From Heliocidaris erythrogramma (Eukaryota; Echinodermata; Echinoidea; Camarodonta; Echinometridae), in NCBI GenBank assembly GCA_025617745.1, contig CM046863.1, forward strand, positions 5,516,015 through 5,580,014: a DNA stretch of 64,000 nucleotides. Reading direction: 5' to 3'. The translations under genes and the position numbers were made by a program. Shown piece after piece: positions 23,285 to 33,080 of the stretch; position 1 is the stretch's first letter; every line of letters begins with the position of its first letter. The notes under the pieces are model-generated. The model ran no database searches, was not told where the DNA came from, and saw only the letters and a list, made by a program, of their open reading frames with translations.

Positions 23285-23355
23285 CAGCTGTACGAGCTCC
23301 TTAGCTTATCAATCTGGTACATGTACTTGCCTATGGAGCTGTACATGGGATCCAT
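23285..23355. repeat. Direct repeat partner of 28546-28612
   Basis: GAGCTCCTTAGCTTATCAAT and a following ATGGGATCC segment match 28549-28609 with scattered differences. The two flank the inverted-repeat/LTR-element complex in the same orientation. Confidence 0.6.
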
Positions 23356-23363
23356 AATTACCT

Positions 23364-23388
23364 TGTGTGTGTGTGTGTGTGTGTGTGA
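23364..23388. repeat. (TG)n microsatellite
   Basis: About 12 TG units. Confidence 0.95.
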
Positions 23389-23448
23389 GAAATATCACAA
23401 TTTCTCACCTAAGTTGACCCATGCAACCCACCCTCGGAATTTGCTATA

Positions 23449-23562
23449 GGGGTTACCTTCCAGGATCAACTAAGATTGTAAAAATTGAATGACTAAAAAA
23501 GAGAAAAGACAAAAATCGACAGATTTTTTTACCTTGCATTTGTAACCTATATATATATGGGA
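23449..23562. repeat. Left arm of inverted repeat hosting the LTR element
   Basis: Starting GGGGTTACCTTCCA and GGATCAACTAAGATTGTAAA, this is an inverted copy of 28245-28412 with small indels. The LTR element lies between the arms. Confidence 0.7.
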
Positions 23563-23570
23563 CGACACAA

Positions 23571-23726
23571 CGCCATACAATGAAGGAAAACCCGGACGAT
23601 TTCTGATTAGCGGTTAAAGGTAGTTTATTGCCGTGACCGAGTCAGGCCAATCAACATGCATCAGTATCACAAACACTGGTAGTATGGAACGCCATCGTAT
23701 ACACATACAATTAACACATACTGGCG
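23571..23726 (-). repeat. 3' LTR (156 bp)
   Basis: Identical to 28089-28244. Contains an AATAAA on the minus strand within GGCAATAAACTACC, a plausible polyadenylation signal. Confidence 0.88.
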
Positions 23727-23729
23727 TGA

Positions 23730-23747
23730 CTCCTTTTTTCCCTTCCC
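23730..23747 (-). promoter_or_regulatory. Polypurine tract
   Basis: On the minus strand GGGAAGGGAAAAAAGGAG lies three bases before the 3' LTR, the position expected for the plus-strand primer of an LTR element. Confidence 0.75.
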
Positions 23748-25155
23748 ATAAATATACAAGTAGTGGTACATGCTCTACATCAACAACTGAAACCAGTATA
23801 AAACACCCGAATTATAAAGCCCGATCAACTACTGTATCCAAACTAACGAACAGAAATCTTTTGGATGACTCTACCATATAATGAACATACAAACACGCAT
23901 CTCAAATAAACTGAAACCTCAATGGGCGCTAACATCTCAATGAGCGAACAGGAACTCTCAATTGTAACTGTACTAATGTAGACCTACCGACTAAATATCT
24001 CTAACAAATGGAAGTCATATAACTAGTAACACACTAGAAATACCCGGTTGTAACAACTTACTACATAATACAACAATATTCCTAAACATTTCCTCGGCCA
24101 AAACATTTACTCGACTCAAAGTATCTGCAGTTCGGAGTCCAAAAATACGTACTCAACTATATAACACTGTATCCGAAATCCCATTATTTCTGGTATGAGG
24201 TAATACACTAAACATATCACACTCTGTGTGAATGCCTTCTAACTATTAAATACCAAACAAAATACATTCTATAATTAGAAGCTACTAAACTAACAACCAA
24301 ATAAGCAGTTCACTTTTTCCCTCTACTCCAAGAAAAACTGTATTGCCCGCAGGAAAAAAAATAAACGGAATCAATATAAAAAAATCATTCAGCACATGCG
24401 GAAAAACAAGAAAAAGGTAAAAATCGTATTTTATTTCGACAGAGACAAAGAATAAGCAGCAGCACAGTCCAGAAAAAAATGAGCACATATATATCGACAG
24501 AAAACATTGCTTAGAAGAACAAAACAAGACCAATATACTGTACGCATCACCATGGACTAACTAATTTCTCGTTGGCATACACTATAAACATGACTATAGT
24601 TACAATAATGATCATCAGGAATTAGCCTGAAGTGAATGTGTAAAAAGCAAACACTGCTTACCCCTAAAATGTAATGTAGCAGTAAAAGCTTGTGTCTAAG
24701 TAAATAAAACATAAAAACTAAAACATATACAAAAATAAAACAAAAAGGCATAAATAAATGGGAAAAACCATTCCAGCACTATCACAAAGATCCATATATA
24801 TAGAAATTACACCGTCACTGTCGTTACCCAAAACTTATGACAAAGAGGACATAATAATGCATCCATGAAATATAAATAAAACAACAAAATTAGGTACATG
24901 TGTTGGAATTTAAACCAAGATCGTCTTTAAATTAAACAATCTGAAAGAAATCAATAAGTGGGTTATACATTCATAATAATAAAGGTAAAAATCAAGCGAC
25001 AATCCTGTAAAAATGAAGTACAAAGCACCAAAGTCCAAACGATAGAAGTAGCAGTCTCTTAACTAGTGAAGAAATCAATCAACTGGGGCTTGCGGGTAGG
25101 GCATTAGTGGTACATGAGATTCTTGGGGAGGGGGTTGCTAACCGCGTAGGCAGGG
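23748..25155 (-). other. 3' non-coding region of the LTR element
   Basis: AT-rich, with only short frames in any direction. It has the place and length where pol would be expected, but nothing pol-like is visible. Confidence 0.6.
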
Positions 25156-27750
25156 TCAGTGATGACCAGGGAAGATTCCTGATGGTGGACGGGGGCCTTG
25201 GGTCCAGAGGAGAAGATTCCAAGTCAGGTAGATGTCATAGCAGGTTGGGCCAGCAGAGGGAGGTAGGCCGGTGTCTAGTATGGAATGATGGGCGAGAAAG
25301 GCCTGCTGAGAGTGATCCTTAGCCCTGAATTCGCTGGCAACCATGTGACTGATCAATGGAGACTGACCATAGCGAGACTCTGTCGTCGGATAAGAACACT
25401 GGCTAATATCCTCGAACGATGGATGACCAGTAGGCCGGAAACCTGTATCCCCTGGAAGAAGTGGACCAAAATGGTCATGGTGGTCTTGATGCTCATAGTT
25501 TTGAGGCAAAGCTTGAACAGAATTTGTAGGACAATGTGAATGGTGTGCAGGTGGAGATGTCAAGTTACCCGAATAATCACTGGTGCGAGTGGTGTGTCGA
25601 TGAATAGGCATTGAGGTGTGCCTACCAGTGACGAAAGCGCTTCGACTAGACATTTCTGGAAACGTACTACGCGAATGGTCAACACTACCCTCGCTACGAG
25701 TAGTCGAGGCACCTAACGTAACGTTATCGTCAGACGGTTCATGCAAGACGTAGCTGCTATGGCTAGACTTGAATGCTGGTCTATGTACGGCATAGCTACA
25801 TGTAGAAAGCAATGGATCTGTTGAAGCTTTATGGTCGACAATGAAGCTACTACGGTACGAATCAAATGCTAGTTTGCGACAAGCATAGGTACTATGATAC
25901 GAATCAGACACCGGGCTGTGCTCAGCATGACTGCCGTGATATGAATAGGATACGGCGTGTTCGGAATGACTACTGTGATACAATTCAGCTACGGGTTTAC
26001 CTACATGTACATCACTTCTGATAATGGTAGTAGACATATACCGGTAAAGATTAGTCTTACAACCAATTCGAGAGTGACCTTCAAGAAATTGCATCTGATC
26101 GCTATGGTGCGCAGGACTAAAGCCACACGAAGAACTAACATACTCAGAGCCATGCTCAGAAGCGAAAGTAACATCAAGAGGATCCGAAACATTTCCAACA
26201 TGTTTCTCTTTGTCAGACTGACAATTGACAGCCAAGAAACCAACAGGATTGCCGTTATCATCCGCAACCGTGTGAGGGCGCTCAGTGGGATAGACGTTGG
26301 ACTTAATTGTAACACGAGTCAGTTCAGACTCCATCTCATGACATGTGCTTGTATCACTTAGATCATGTACACGCTTAGGCAAGATGTAATTACATGTATT
26401 TGTATCGTGTACCATCTCACCCTCTTTCTCGTTATTTACATGTATGTTATTTCCCTTAATTACTCTCTCACCATTCATCTCATGTACATTCATTGTTCCA
26501 TGGGTGGTGTTGTCACATATTATCATGTCACCCTCACTCTCATGCTCATGATCCGTATCTATCATCTCATGTATATTTACATTGACATTATTGGCATTTA
26601 TCTCTTCATCCTTACTCTCATGTGTGGTCTTTATCACATATCCATAATCATGATTGCCATCTCTAACACTAATGAATGGATCACACTCATGTTCACTTTC
26701 AGTCACATCATGAAGGGAGATATTAGACTCATGATGGGGTAACCCACTCAGGCATGTATCCGCAACCGTGTGAGGGCGCTCAGTGGGATAGACATTGGAC
26801 TTACTTGTAACACGAGTCAGTTCTGACTCCATCTCATGACATGTGCTTGTATCACTTAGATCATGTACGCGCTTAGGCAAGATGTAATTACATGTATTTG
26901 TATCGTGTATCATCTCACCCTCTTTCTCGTATACATGTACGTTCTTGCTGTCAGACATGATGTTATTTCCCTTAATTACTCTCTCACCATTCATCTCGTA
27001 TACATTCATTGTTCCATGTGTGGTGTTGTCACATATTATCATGTCACCCTCACTCTCATGCTCATGATCCTTATCTATCATCTCATGTACATATACATTG
27101 TCATTATTGGCATTTATCACTTCATCCTTTACATGTGTGGTCTTTATCACATATCCATAATCATGATTGCCGTCTCTAACACTAATGAATGGATCACACT
27201 CATGTTCACCTTCAGTCACATCATGAAAGGAGATATTACACTCATGATGGGGTAACCCACTCAGGCATGATGTAATATCACGCGCAATCACACATTCGAT
27301 CTCAGTCATCTCATCAAAACATATTGTCTGACTCTCACTGTCATGTCTGTAATTTACTACTTTGTCCTGTGTAAGATCTGTAGGCATATTACGTTTGTGT
27401 TCACTGGCATCACAGTAACAGTAATGAATGCCAAAGTCCCCGAACGTTATCATGCCTTTGGAAGGCCTGACAAACACATCATTGTGCTCCATAAATGGTG
27501 CACCAACCAGGATTTCACCTTGGAGATCTACCAACGCATCATCTGCGATGACCAAACCATCAAACCACAAGTTGTAATCTCCGTGACACAACAAGAATGA
27601 AGTACTACCGATAACACTCGACTGGGGGATGGGGATTCCCCCGATTGAAGGAATGCACTCATCGTTAGACTCAAAATCAAAAACAAAACTGTCAGTGTCA
27701 ACAATATCAATTTCAAGACCGCAATCTTGTGTAACTGACTCACTCACCAT
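25156..27750 (-). CDS. 864-aa ORF of the LTR element, degenerate retropepsin-like N-terminal domain
   Basis: This is an uninterrupted frame. ATG 27750 is the first after an in-frame TAG about 30 nt upstream. Residues 30-110 (IPSIGGIPIPQSSVIGSTSF, then DALVDLQGEILVGAPFMEHN and DVFVRPSKGMITFG) resemble the second half of retroelement aspartic-protease domains (ILAGTPFxExNDVxVRPxK). The catalytic DTG motif is not visible. About residues 161-500 are two in-frame copies of a roughly 166-aa acidic, His-rich module. The rest is Ser/His/Tyr-rich with recurring YHSS-type words, and the last 200 residues are Pro/His-rich. No zinc knuckle or RT was found. It could be a gag/protease-derived structural protein or a novel accessory ORF. 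Function is unknown. Confidence 0.72.
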   Translation of the reverse strand: MVSESVTQDCGLEIDIVDTDSFVFDFESNDECIPSIGGIPIPQSSVIGSTSFLLCHGDYNLWFDGLVIADDALVDLQGEILVGAPFMEHNDVFVRPSKGMITFGDFGIHYCYCDASEHKRNMPTDLTQDKVVNYRHDSESQTICFDEMTEIECVIARDITSCLSGLPHHECNISFHDVTEGEHECDPFISVRDGNHDYGYVIKTTHVKDEVINANNDNVYVHEMIDKDHEHESEGDMIICDNTTHGTMNVYEMNGERVIKGNNIMSDSKNVHVYEKEGEMIHDTNTCNYILPKRVHDLSDTSTCHEMESELTRVTSKSNVYPTERPHTVADTCLSGLPHHESNISLHDVTESEHECDPFISVRDGNHDYGYVIKTTHESKDEEINANNVNVNIHEMIDTDHEHESEGDMIICDNTTHGTMNVHEMNGERVIKGNNIHVNNEKEGEMVHDTNTCNYILPKRVHDLSDTSTCHEMESELTRVTIKSNVYPTERPHTVADDNGNPVGFLAVNCQSDKEKHVGNVSDPLDVTFASEHGSEYVSSSCGFSPAHHSDQMQFLEGHSRIGCKTNLYRYMSTTIIRSDVHVGKPVAELYHSSHSEHAVSYSYHGSHAEHSPVSDSYHSTYACRKLAFDSYRSSFIVDHKASTDPLLSTCSYAVHRPAFKSSHSSYVLHEPSDDNVTLGASTTRSEGSVDHSRSTFPEMSSRSAFVTGRHTSMPIHRHTTRTSDYSGNLTSPPAHHSHCPTNSVQALPQNYEHQDHHDHFGPLLPGDTGFRPTGHPSFEDISQCSYPTTESRYGQSPLISHMVASEFRAKDHSQQAFLAHHSILDTGLPPSAGPTCYDIYLTWNLLLWTQGPRPPSGIFPGHH
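26263..27268 (-). repeat. In-frame tandem duplication inside the 864-aa ORF
   Basis: Units 26263-26760 (498 bp) and 26761-27268 (508 bp) are highly similar over their whole length. Both contain, for example, HECDPFISVRDGNHDYGYVI, EGDMIICDNTTHGTMNV and CHEMESELTRVT. The length difference is a small in-frame indel near 26925-26962. Confidence 0.9.
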
Positions 27751-28070
27751 GTTAATGGTGCAACCACTCCTAACCTCTACTTCAAGGATACATTAATTAT
27801 CCTCCTTCCCCTGCACAACAGCAGGAAAACAAGGGGCTCTAATGCGCCGCTGCGTTGGCGCCTTGCCCATGGGCCCGGTCACAGCAATGGTGCATCGCTT
27901 CGTTGATGCAGTAACATACATATTTCAAAGTATGTGGGACTACACTTCACCTAAATCTGAACCAACCTGAAATTATCACGGAAAATGACAACCGAGCGTC
28001 CAGTCCCACGTTTTGGATAAAATTCCTTGAAATCTAGGATTCACGCTGCGTCAATTAGGCCTGAGTTCTA

Positions 28071-28088
28071 GACCCGACGCTGCCACCA
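28071..28088 (-). promoter_or_regulatory. Primer-binding site
   Basis: Immediately after the 5' LTR the minus strand reads TGGTGGCAGCGTCGGGTC. It begins with TGG as required for pairing with a tRNA CCA end. The first 11 bases fit the 3' end of animal tRNA-Leu acceptor sequences as I recall them. The exact primer is an inference. Confidence 0.65.
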
Positions 28089-28244
28089 CGCCATACAATG
28101 AAGGAAAACCCGGACGATTTCTGATTAGCGGTTAAAGGTAGTTTATTGCCGTGACCGAGTCAGGCCAATCAACATGCATCAGTATCACAAACACTGGTAG
28201 TATGGAACGCCATCGTATACACATACAATTAACACATACTGGCG
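28089..28244 (-). repeat. 5' LTR (156 bp)
   Basis: Identical to 23571-23726. Confidence 0.88.
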
Positions 28245-28412
28245 CAAACCTTACCTTGCATGGGTAGTCCCATATAACTTACAAGTCTTACATCATGTGC
28301 AAGTAAAAAAAAAAACCCTGATCACACCTGCCAGTTTTGTGTGGTTTTTTTTTGTCAATCAATTTTTACAATCTTAGTTGATCCTGGAGTGGAAGGTAAC
28401 CCCTTTCCCAAA
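28245..28412. repeat. Right arm of inverted repeat hosting the LTR element
   Basis: Inverse of 23449-23562: TTTTTACAATCTTAGTTGAT, CCTGG and GGAAGGTAACCCC near 28364-28402, and TACCTTGCA and GTCCCATATA near the LTR. Confidence 0.7.
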
Positions 28413-28841
28413 CTCTGACTCTGAGGCCTGGGCGAGGATGGTTTGCATGACTCACAGTATGTGAGAAATGGCGATATTTATTTTAGATCTATTTTTTTTT
28501 TTTTGGGGGGGGGGCTGATATCTCATTATCTATGAGTCCTACCTATATGAGCTCCTTGGCTTATCAATCTGGTACTAGTACTGGCCTACAGAGCCGTTCA
28601 TGGGATCCAACTGTGAGTGGAGTCGGAGGCACATATCAACAAAAACAAGATCTAACATTTTAACAAGTAACATGTCTAAATGAATTATAATCATTTCTCA
28701 CATACTTGCGAGCCATGCAAACCAGACATTTTATTCACAAGCCACAAAATGTTGTTTTTCACATCAAAACTCCCGAACTGCGTGTAAATGAATAAGTGCG
28801 CAGACATGGGATTGGGAACCATGCAAAATTGTTTATATTCA
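28413..28841. other. Non-coding; G-rich tract; direct repeat partner
   Basis: 28549-28609 matches 23291-23354 in the same orientation. A T-run followed by nine or ten G lies near 28490-28514. No gene. Confidence 0.5.
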
Positions 28842-29664
28842 ATCCCTGTCCCTGATAGTAGAAAGAGGAAAAAATGATGTGATGTTTATGTCGTCGTTTA
28901 CATCTTTTTTTACTTCCTGTAATTACGTCAATAAGACGACAACTTGCACCAACGCAAGACGTCATGAGGACGTCTTATTTTGACGTCATCTTTACGTCTT
29001 GTACACTGTAAAAACTAAAGCGTTACTTTTAGGGGCATGTATAATAGTGACTGCACCTGAAATGCTGTTTTTAGCACTAGTTGTAGTGTGCTAATTTACC
29101 AGCAAAAAACCAGGTTCCGCTGATTGAGAGGCACTGACGTTACCGATGGACTGACGGATGCTTCTTGCAATCCAGTTTAGTCATGGGAGTGAAATAGATA
29201 ACATGAACTATGTGGTGTCGTAAATTCACTATGTAACAATATGATCTGGTCTACATCGTACAATGTGAGTTAGTCCAGCGGAAATGCCAGCAATTCTCGA
29301 TCAGCGGACCCTGGTTCGAGGCTCGCCAAAATAATTTGTTTTAATGAATGTTTAGCCAGTCCAGCTCGCGTGAAAGTGCTGAAATAGCACGCTGTGTGCA
29401 TTCAATAGCACTCTGACTCTGAGTGCAGTCCCTATGCATGCCCTCAAAAAGTGCTATATAGCCTAGGCTATAGGCCTACTACTACTACAGCACTTCAGTT
29501 TTTACAGTGTACAGATGACGTCAAAATAAGACGTCCTCTTGACGTCTTGCGTTGATGCAAGTTGTAGTCTTATTGACGCAATTACAGGACGTAAAAAAGA
29601 CGAAAACCACGACGTAAATATCACGTCATTTTTAACACTTTCTGCTATCATCAGTATCAGGGAT
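28842..29664. repeat. Long inverted-repeat element rich in GACGTC
   Basis: Arms 28842-29020 and 29490-29664 are inverted copies: CCCTGATA...AGAAAG, then TTTACGTC, CCTGTAATTACGTCAATAAG, ACGCAAGACGTCA, AGGACGTCTTATTTTGACGT and GTACACTGTAAAAACT. About nine ACGTC words occur per arm pair. A third arm copy lies at 36263-36352. It is probably a fold-back or MITE-type element. Confidence 0.82.
29271..29330 (+). other. tRNA-like sequence with pol III boxes in the fold-back core
   Basis: TAGTCCAGCGG (29271-29281) fits an A box and GGTTCGAGGC (29313-29322) fits a B box, about 32 nt apart as in tRNA genes. No cloverleaf acceptor stem is evident, so this is a tRNA-derived SINE fragment or promoter rather than a tRNA gene. 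Confidence 0.4.
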
Positions 29665-31836
29665 GTTGAATTACTTGAAATGACAAGGCCACAGTTTCTT
29701 GTGAAAATGGCATTGTTCTTGCTCTAATTTTGATGCAATTTTTTCTCAAACTTACTCTTTAGAATATCAGGAATAAAATAAAATAAATCTTTAGAGGAAT
29801 ATTAAAGAAATTCTTGTTCATTTTTTCCGTCAAACCTTAGTTAGGTGCGCAGACCTAGTACTAGTAGCCTAGGGCTCCCCATACAGCTGCGGAGGCCAGT
29901 ACCACTCCCACCATGGTCCACATGCCCACTACCAGATTGATCAGCCAAGCCCAAGGAGCTCGGCGTACAGTAAAGTACGCAGTACGTGTATGATGTAGGT
30001 CACCCTATACCCGGGATTATACCTACCACTCCAGTCGATAGAGTCAATAAAATCTTACAAGTCTTACAAATCTTACAAATCTTACACTTACAGTGAGTTG
30101 TGTGGATATCACACTGTGCCCCTGTCCCGGCGCTGTCAGTAAGGAGAAAAAAATTTCAAGTCTCACTCTCAAGATGATAAAACAAACGTCGAGAACTAGC
30201 TTTCACTATGTGTGCGGTGCACTGAGCTGAGTTAGCTACATGGCTCGCCGACGGGTACGGAGTACGACCGTATACCGTTGCACTGTACAAGTAACTATCC
30301 CGACAGCTCAGCTGGCTGGTATATCACTGGCGCCTAGCGCCTGTAAGTGGATGTTGGGTATAAACGGGCTTACCATAGATACTATCTCTATACATGTACG
30401 AAACACACATAGCGTATTGCCAATGTCTCACAACGAACGCATGAGGACGCTAGACCAAATACTGTTTGAAACGTAGATCTGCCGTTATTTCAGCCAGAAT
30501 TTTGTTTTCAAAACCACATTTATTTTCTTTTTTAAAAATAGTAAATGAGCTCCAATTTCTATCTTACTTTCACATGTTGCTAAGTATAGTTCTAACAGTA
30601 GGATTATATATCATTGGACCACTTTCACGCTGAATTTGTCAAATTTTGCAAAGCTACTCAATGCCTTTAATAAGCAGACTTGATCTTGGCTCAGATCAAA
30701 TATTATGTTCATTATAACATATAGGGGACATCAAATTACCAAATACCTTGGACCTGCCTATTTATTTGTTTAAATACGTGTATTAGTATAAGAACTTCAT
30801 TTATATATATATTTCTACACATTTATTTCCAATATAAAACACTTGTTAGGGACTGATTTAAATCTTGATTTCAATATTCAAATCAGTGAATTTTTTTTTT
30901 CTGACTTAAACAACAGGTTAAAAGGGAGGTCCATCGAATATCAAGTTGAAGAAGGGCTGAGATGCAAAATAGTGCTATATGTGACCAATTTTGAAACCTA
31001 TTTAATGAACAATATTTTCAATTGGTATGAGGATGTTTTTAAATATTTTTTTACGACGGCCAATAGGAGGGGCGCACGCCTGTTGCGCCCCCTGGATACG
31101 CTACTGTAGAAGAAAATCTGACAAAAGATACAAATTAAAATAATTTGAAAATCAATAAAAATCTGCGACTGTGATCCCATATGATATGTAGCAAACTTTC
31201 CCTTGAATATGATCACAAGATTTGCAAAACAATCCCCTTTGGTGAAGTGAAGGGATAGAGCTGCCTTAATTTGTGTAACATGGACATTACTTCACATCAT
31301 ACAGATGCCCATTTGAGTTTGTTCCATCACACATTTAGATTGAAATTCACTTGTAACTCGCCATATTGTAATTTTAAGGGAATTGCATATATCTGTGCCG
31401 TGAGTGCGCTGGTGCAAAGTGCATATAGCTGGGGATTATGGTTTTGCAGAGAATGTAAGTGTATGGAGGGAAATTGAGTTTGGTTTAAGGATAACAACGG
31501 ATACAGGACAATCAGGGGTCGATATTCAAAGCAATCATTCATGGTTGTAATTTGGCAGCAGATGTTTCTTCAATAGAGCTTTAAAAGAAAAATGAATTTG
31601 GAGTATTGGTTGGAATACTACCTCGGACTGTCCAAAAAAATGGGAAACCAATTTTAATATTCAGAAGTAGTGACTACTCTAGAACATTGTTAGTCTAGCC
31701 AATCTAGTAGTGTTAATACTACGTGAGATGAAGACAAATAGATCCCATCTATTCCTAGTACTACATGTAGTGTTAGTGTTACTTTTCTAGACTAGGAATA
31801 ATTTCTTAAAACTGACATTGCCATTGCCACTGGTCA
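29665..31836. other. Non-coding; one unassigned open frame
   Basis: A 78-aa frame at 30240-30476 (+) starts MARRRVRSTTVYRCTVQVTI and contains a donor-like CCTGTAAGTGG near 30340. It matches nothing I know. 31055-31107 is an old repeat end (GCGCACGCCTGTTGCGCCCC). The rest is AT-rich. Confidence 0.4.
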
Positions 31837-32075
31837 ACCTTCCCCATAGACATGTACGGAGGTATAGTGGAGCCAGACATTGTCTCAGTGGAACAACTGA
31901 CGATACAGAGAGTGAAGCTATTGGTATACTCTAGGCCTAGATCTGTTAGGCCTAGATCAAGACTAAATCCACATCTACTCCAGATGTAGACCAAGAGCTT
32001 TAGTCTCTCTGTATCGTCGGTTGTTCCACTGAGACTACGTCTGGCTCCGCTGACCTCCGTGTCTATGGGGAAGGT
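31837..32075. repeat. Long hairpin (about 75-bp arms)
   Basis: Arms 31837-31913 and 32002-32075 pair: ACCTTCCCCATAGACA, GGAGCCAGAC, GTCTCAGTGGAACAAC and GACGATACAGAGAG with their inverses, few mismatches. The loop of about 88 bp is CTAG-rich. It could be a MITE. The surrounding 500 bp is also CTAG-rich. Confidence 0.75.
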
Positions 32076-32930
32076 ACTAATACTAAAGATTTCCCCATAA
32101 CAGACGGTTATTTCTGTCTAGAGACTAGTCTACATCTATCATTTCAGATAGACTTTACTGTAGTCTAGTCTAGAACCTAGACTCCTAGTGTAGCTAGGCT
32201 AAACTGTTGTTATTTGGTGAACAAGACACGAGTTCCATTAACATTTCCTTAAAGTTAAACAAAATTTGATTGAGTTACTGTCTCATAGACATAGTCATAC
32301 TGTTAGATCTACTCAGTTTTAGTGTTAGATATTAGTCTAAGTTTAACTCTAACTGACATCTTATTCTAAGTTAGGGTCTGTACTAACACTCGGAGGCCCT
32401 TGCCTATATGGGACTGTAGTCAAAAGCAGACAACAAAATTGCGCTAAACAAGATTTAATTTTCTTAAATTTGCTAGAATACCTGATTCAGGGACTCTTCA
32501 ACTCTTACTTTGCCACAAATGTAGGGATTCAGACTTGAAAGTGAAATTTTAAATAATTATTTTCTCTCCTCTATGAATGATCTAGCCTGGAAAAGGGCCT
32601 GCTGATACACACAAATGCTATTGAAGCCTATTCACCCGTAAAAGCTAGTCTGGAGTACAAGGTTATCTTCAGATAAGCTTGTACATGTATAAGTGGGGTC
32701 TGTATGAAATAAGCACAAGAAGACCCATTCGTAACTTTTAAATCAAATGTGATGATTCATACGTCTGTGGCAAATTGGAAGATCTCCTACTGATGAAAAG
32801 TACACGTACTTCTAATTTAACGACAAAGACCAACGGCAACATAACGATAATTACGCCAGGCTGGGCCAGCGCCAGGAGACAATTTCGATTTGGCTTGCAT
32901 GAATTTATATGAATGGGACTGAAATGCCCA
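32076..32930. other. Non-coding, CTAG-rich then AT-rich
   Basis: No gene or RNA recognised. Confidence 0.45.
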
Positions 32931-33080
32931 CGGCTTGTCTCGAATGGGTGGGTTGCGGGAGCGGGATGGGAGCGGGAACGGGCACACCCTTTCGAGACAA
33001 GCCCCCCCCCCCCCGGTTATCGCGTTCCCAGCGAGAAGTTCAATGAACGCGCCACTTCGAGACAACCGGGGGGGGGGGGC
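32931..33080. repeat. Two consecutive GC-rich hairpins with poly-C/poly-G arms
   Basis: GGCTTGTCTCGAATGGGT (32932) pairs with ACCCTTTCGAGACAAGCC (32986) with one mismatch. The following poly-C plus CCGGTT (33003-33018) pairs with AACCGG plus poly-G (33064-33079), and GCGTTC with GAACGC lies inside it. Probably MITE-derived. Confidence 0.65.

Larger units (their letters stand above)
23571..28244 (-). mobile_element. Non-autonomous LTR retrotransposon with intact 864-aa ORF
   Basis: Both LTRs are 156 bp and identical base for base, so the insertion is recent. Reading on the minus strand: 5' LTR (28244-28089), PBS, leader of about 340 nt, ORF (27750-25156), a 1.4-kb AT-rich 3' region, polypurine tract, 3' LTR. 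There is no RT, RNase H or integrase. LTR ends are CGCCA...TGGCG rather than TG...CA. The flanks share only CAA next to the LTRs, so the target duplication is uncertain. Confidence 0.85.

Noticed and set aside
25957..27255. Three plus-strand frames of 125-134 aa opposite the 864-aa ORF
   Set aside because: Antisense shadows of the retroelement ORF. Two of them are copies created by its internal duplication.
30240..30476. 78-aa frame with a donor-like site as a first exon
   Set aside because: No family resemblance and weak context. Kept only as a remark in the interval entry.
31837..32075. Pre-microRNA
   Set aside because: Arms of about 75 bp with an 88-bp loop exceed normal animal precursors, and a repeat origin is likelier.
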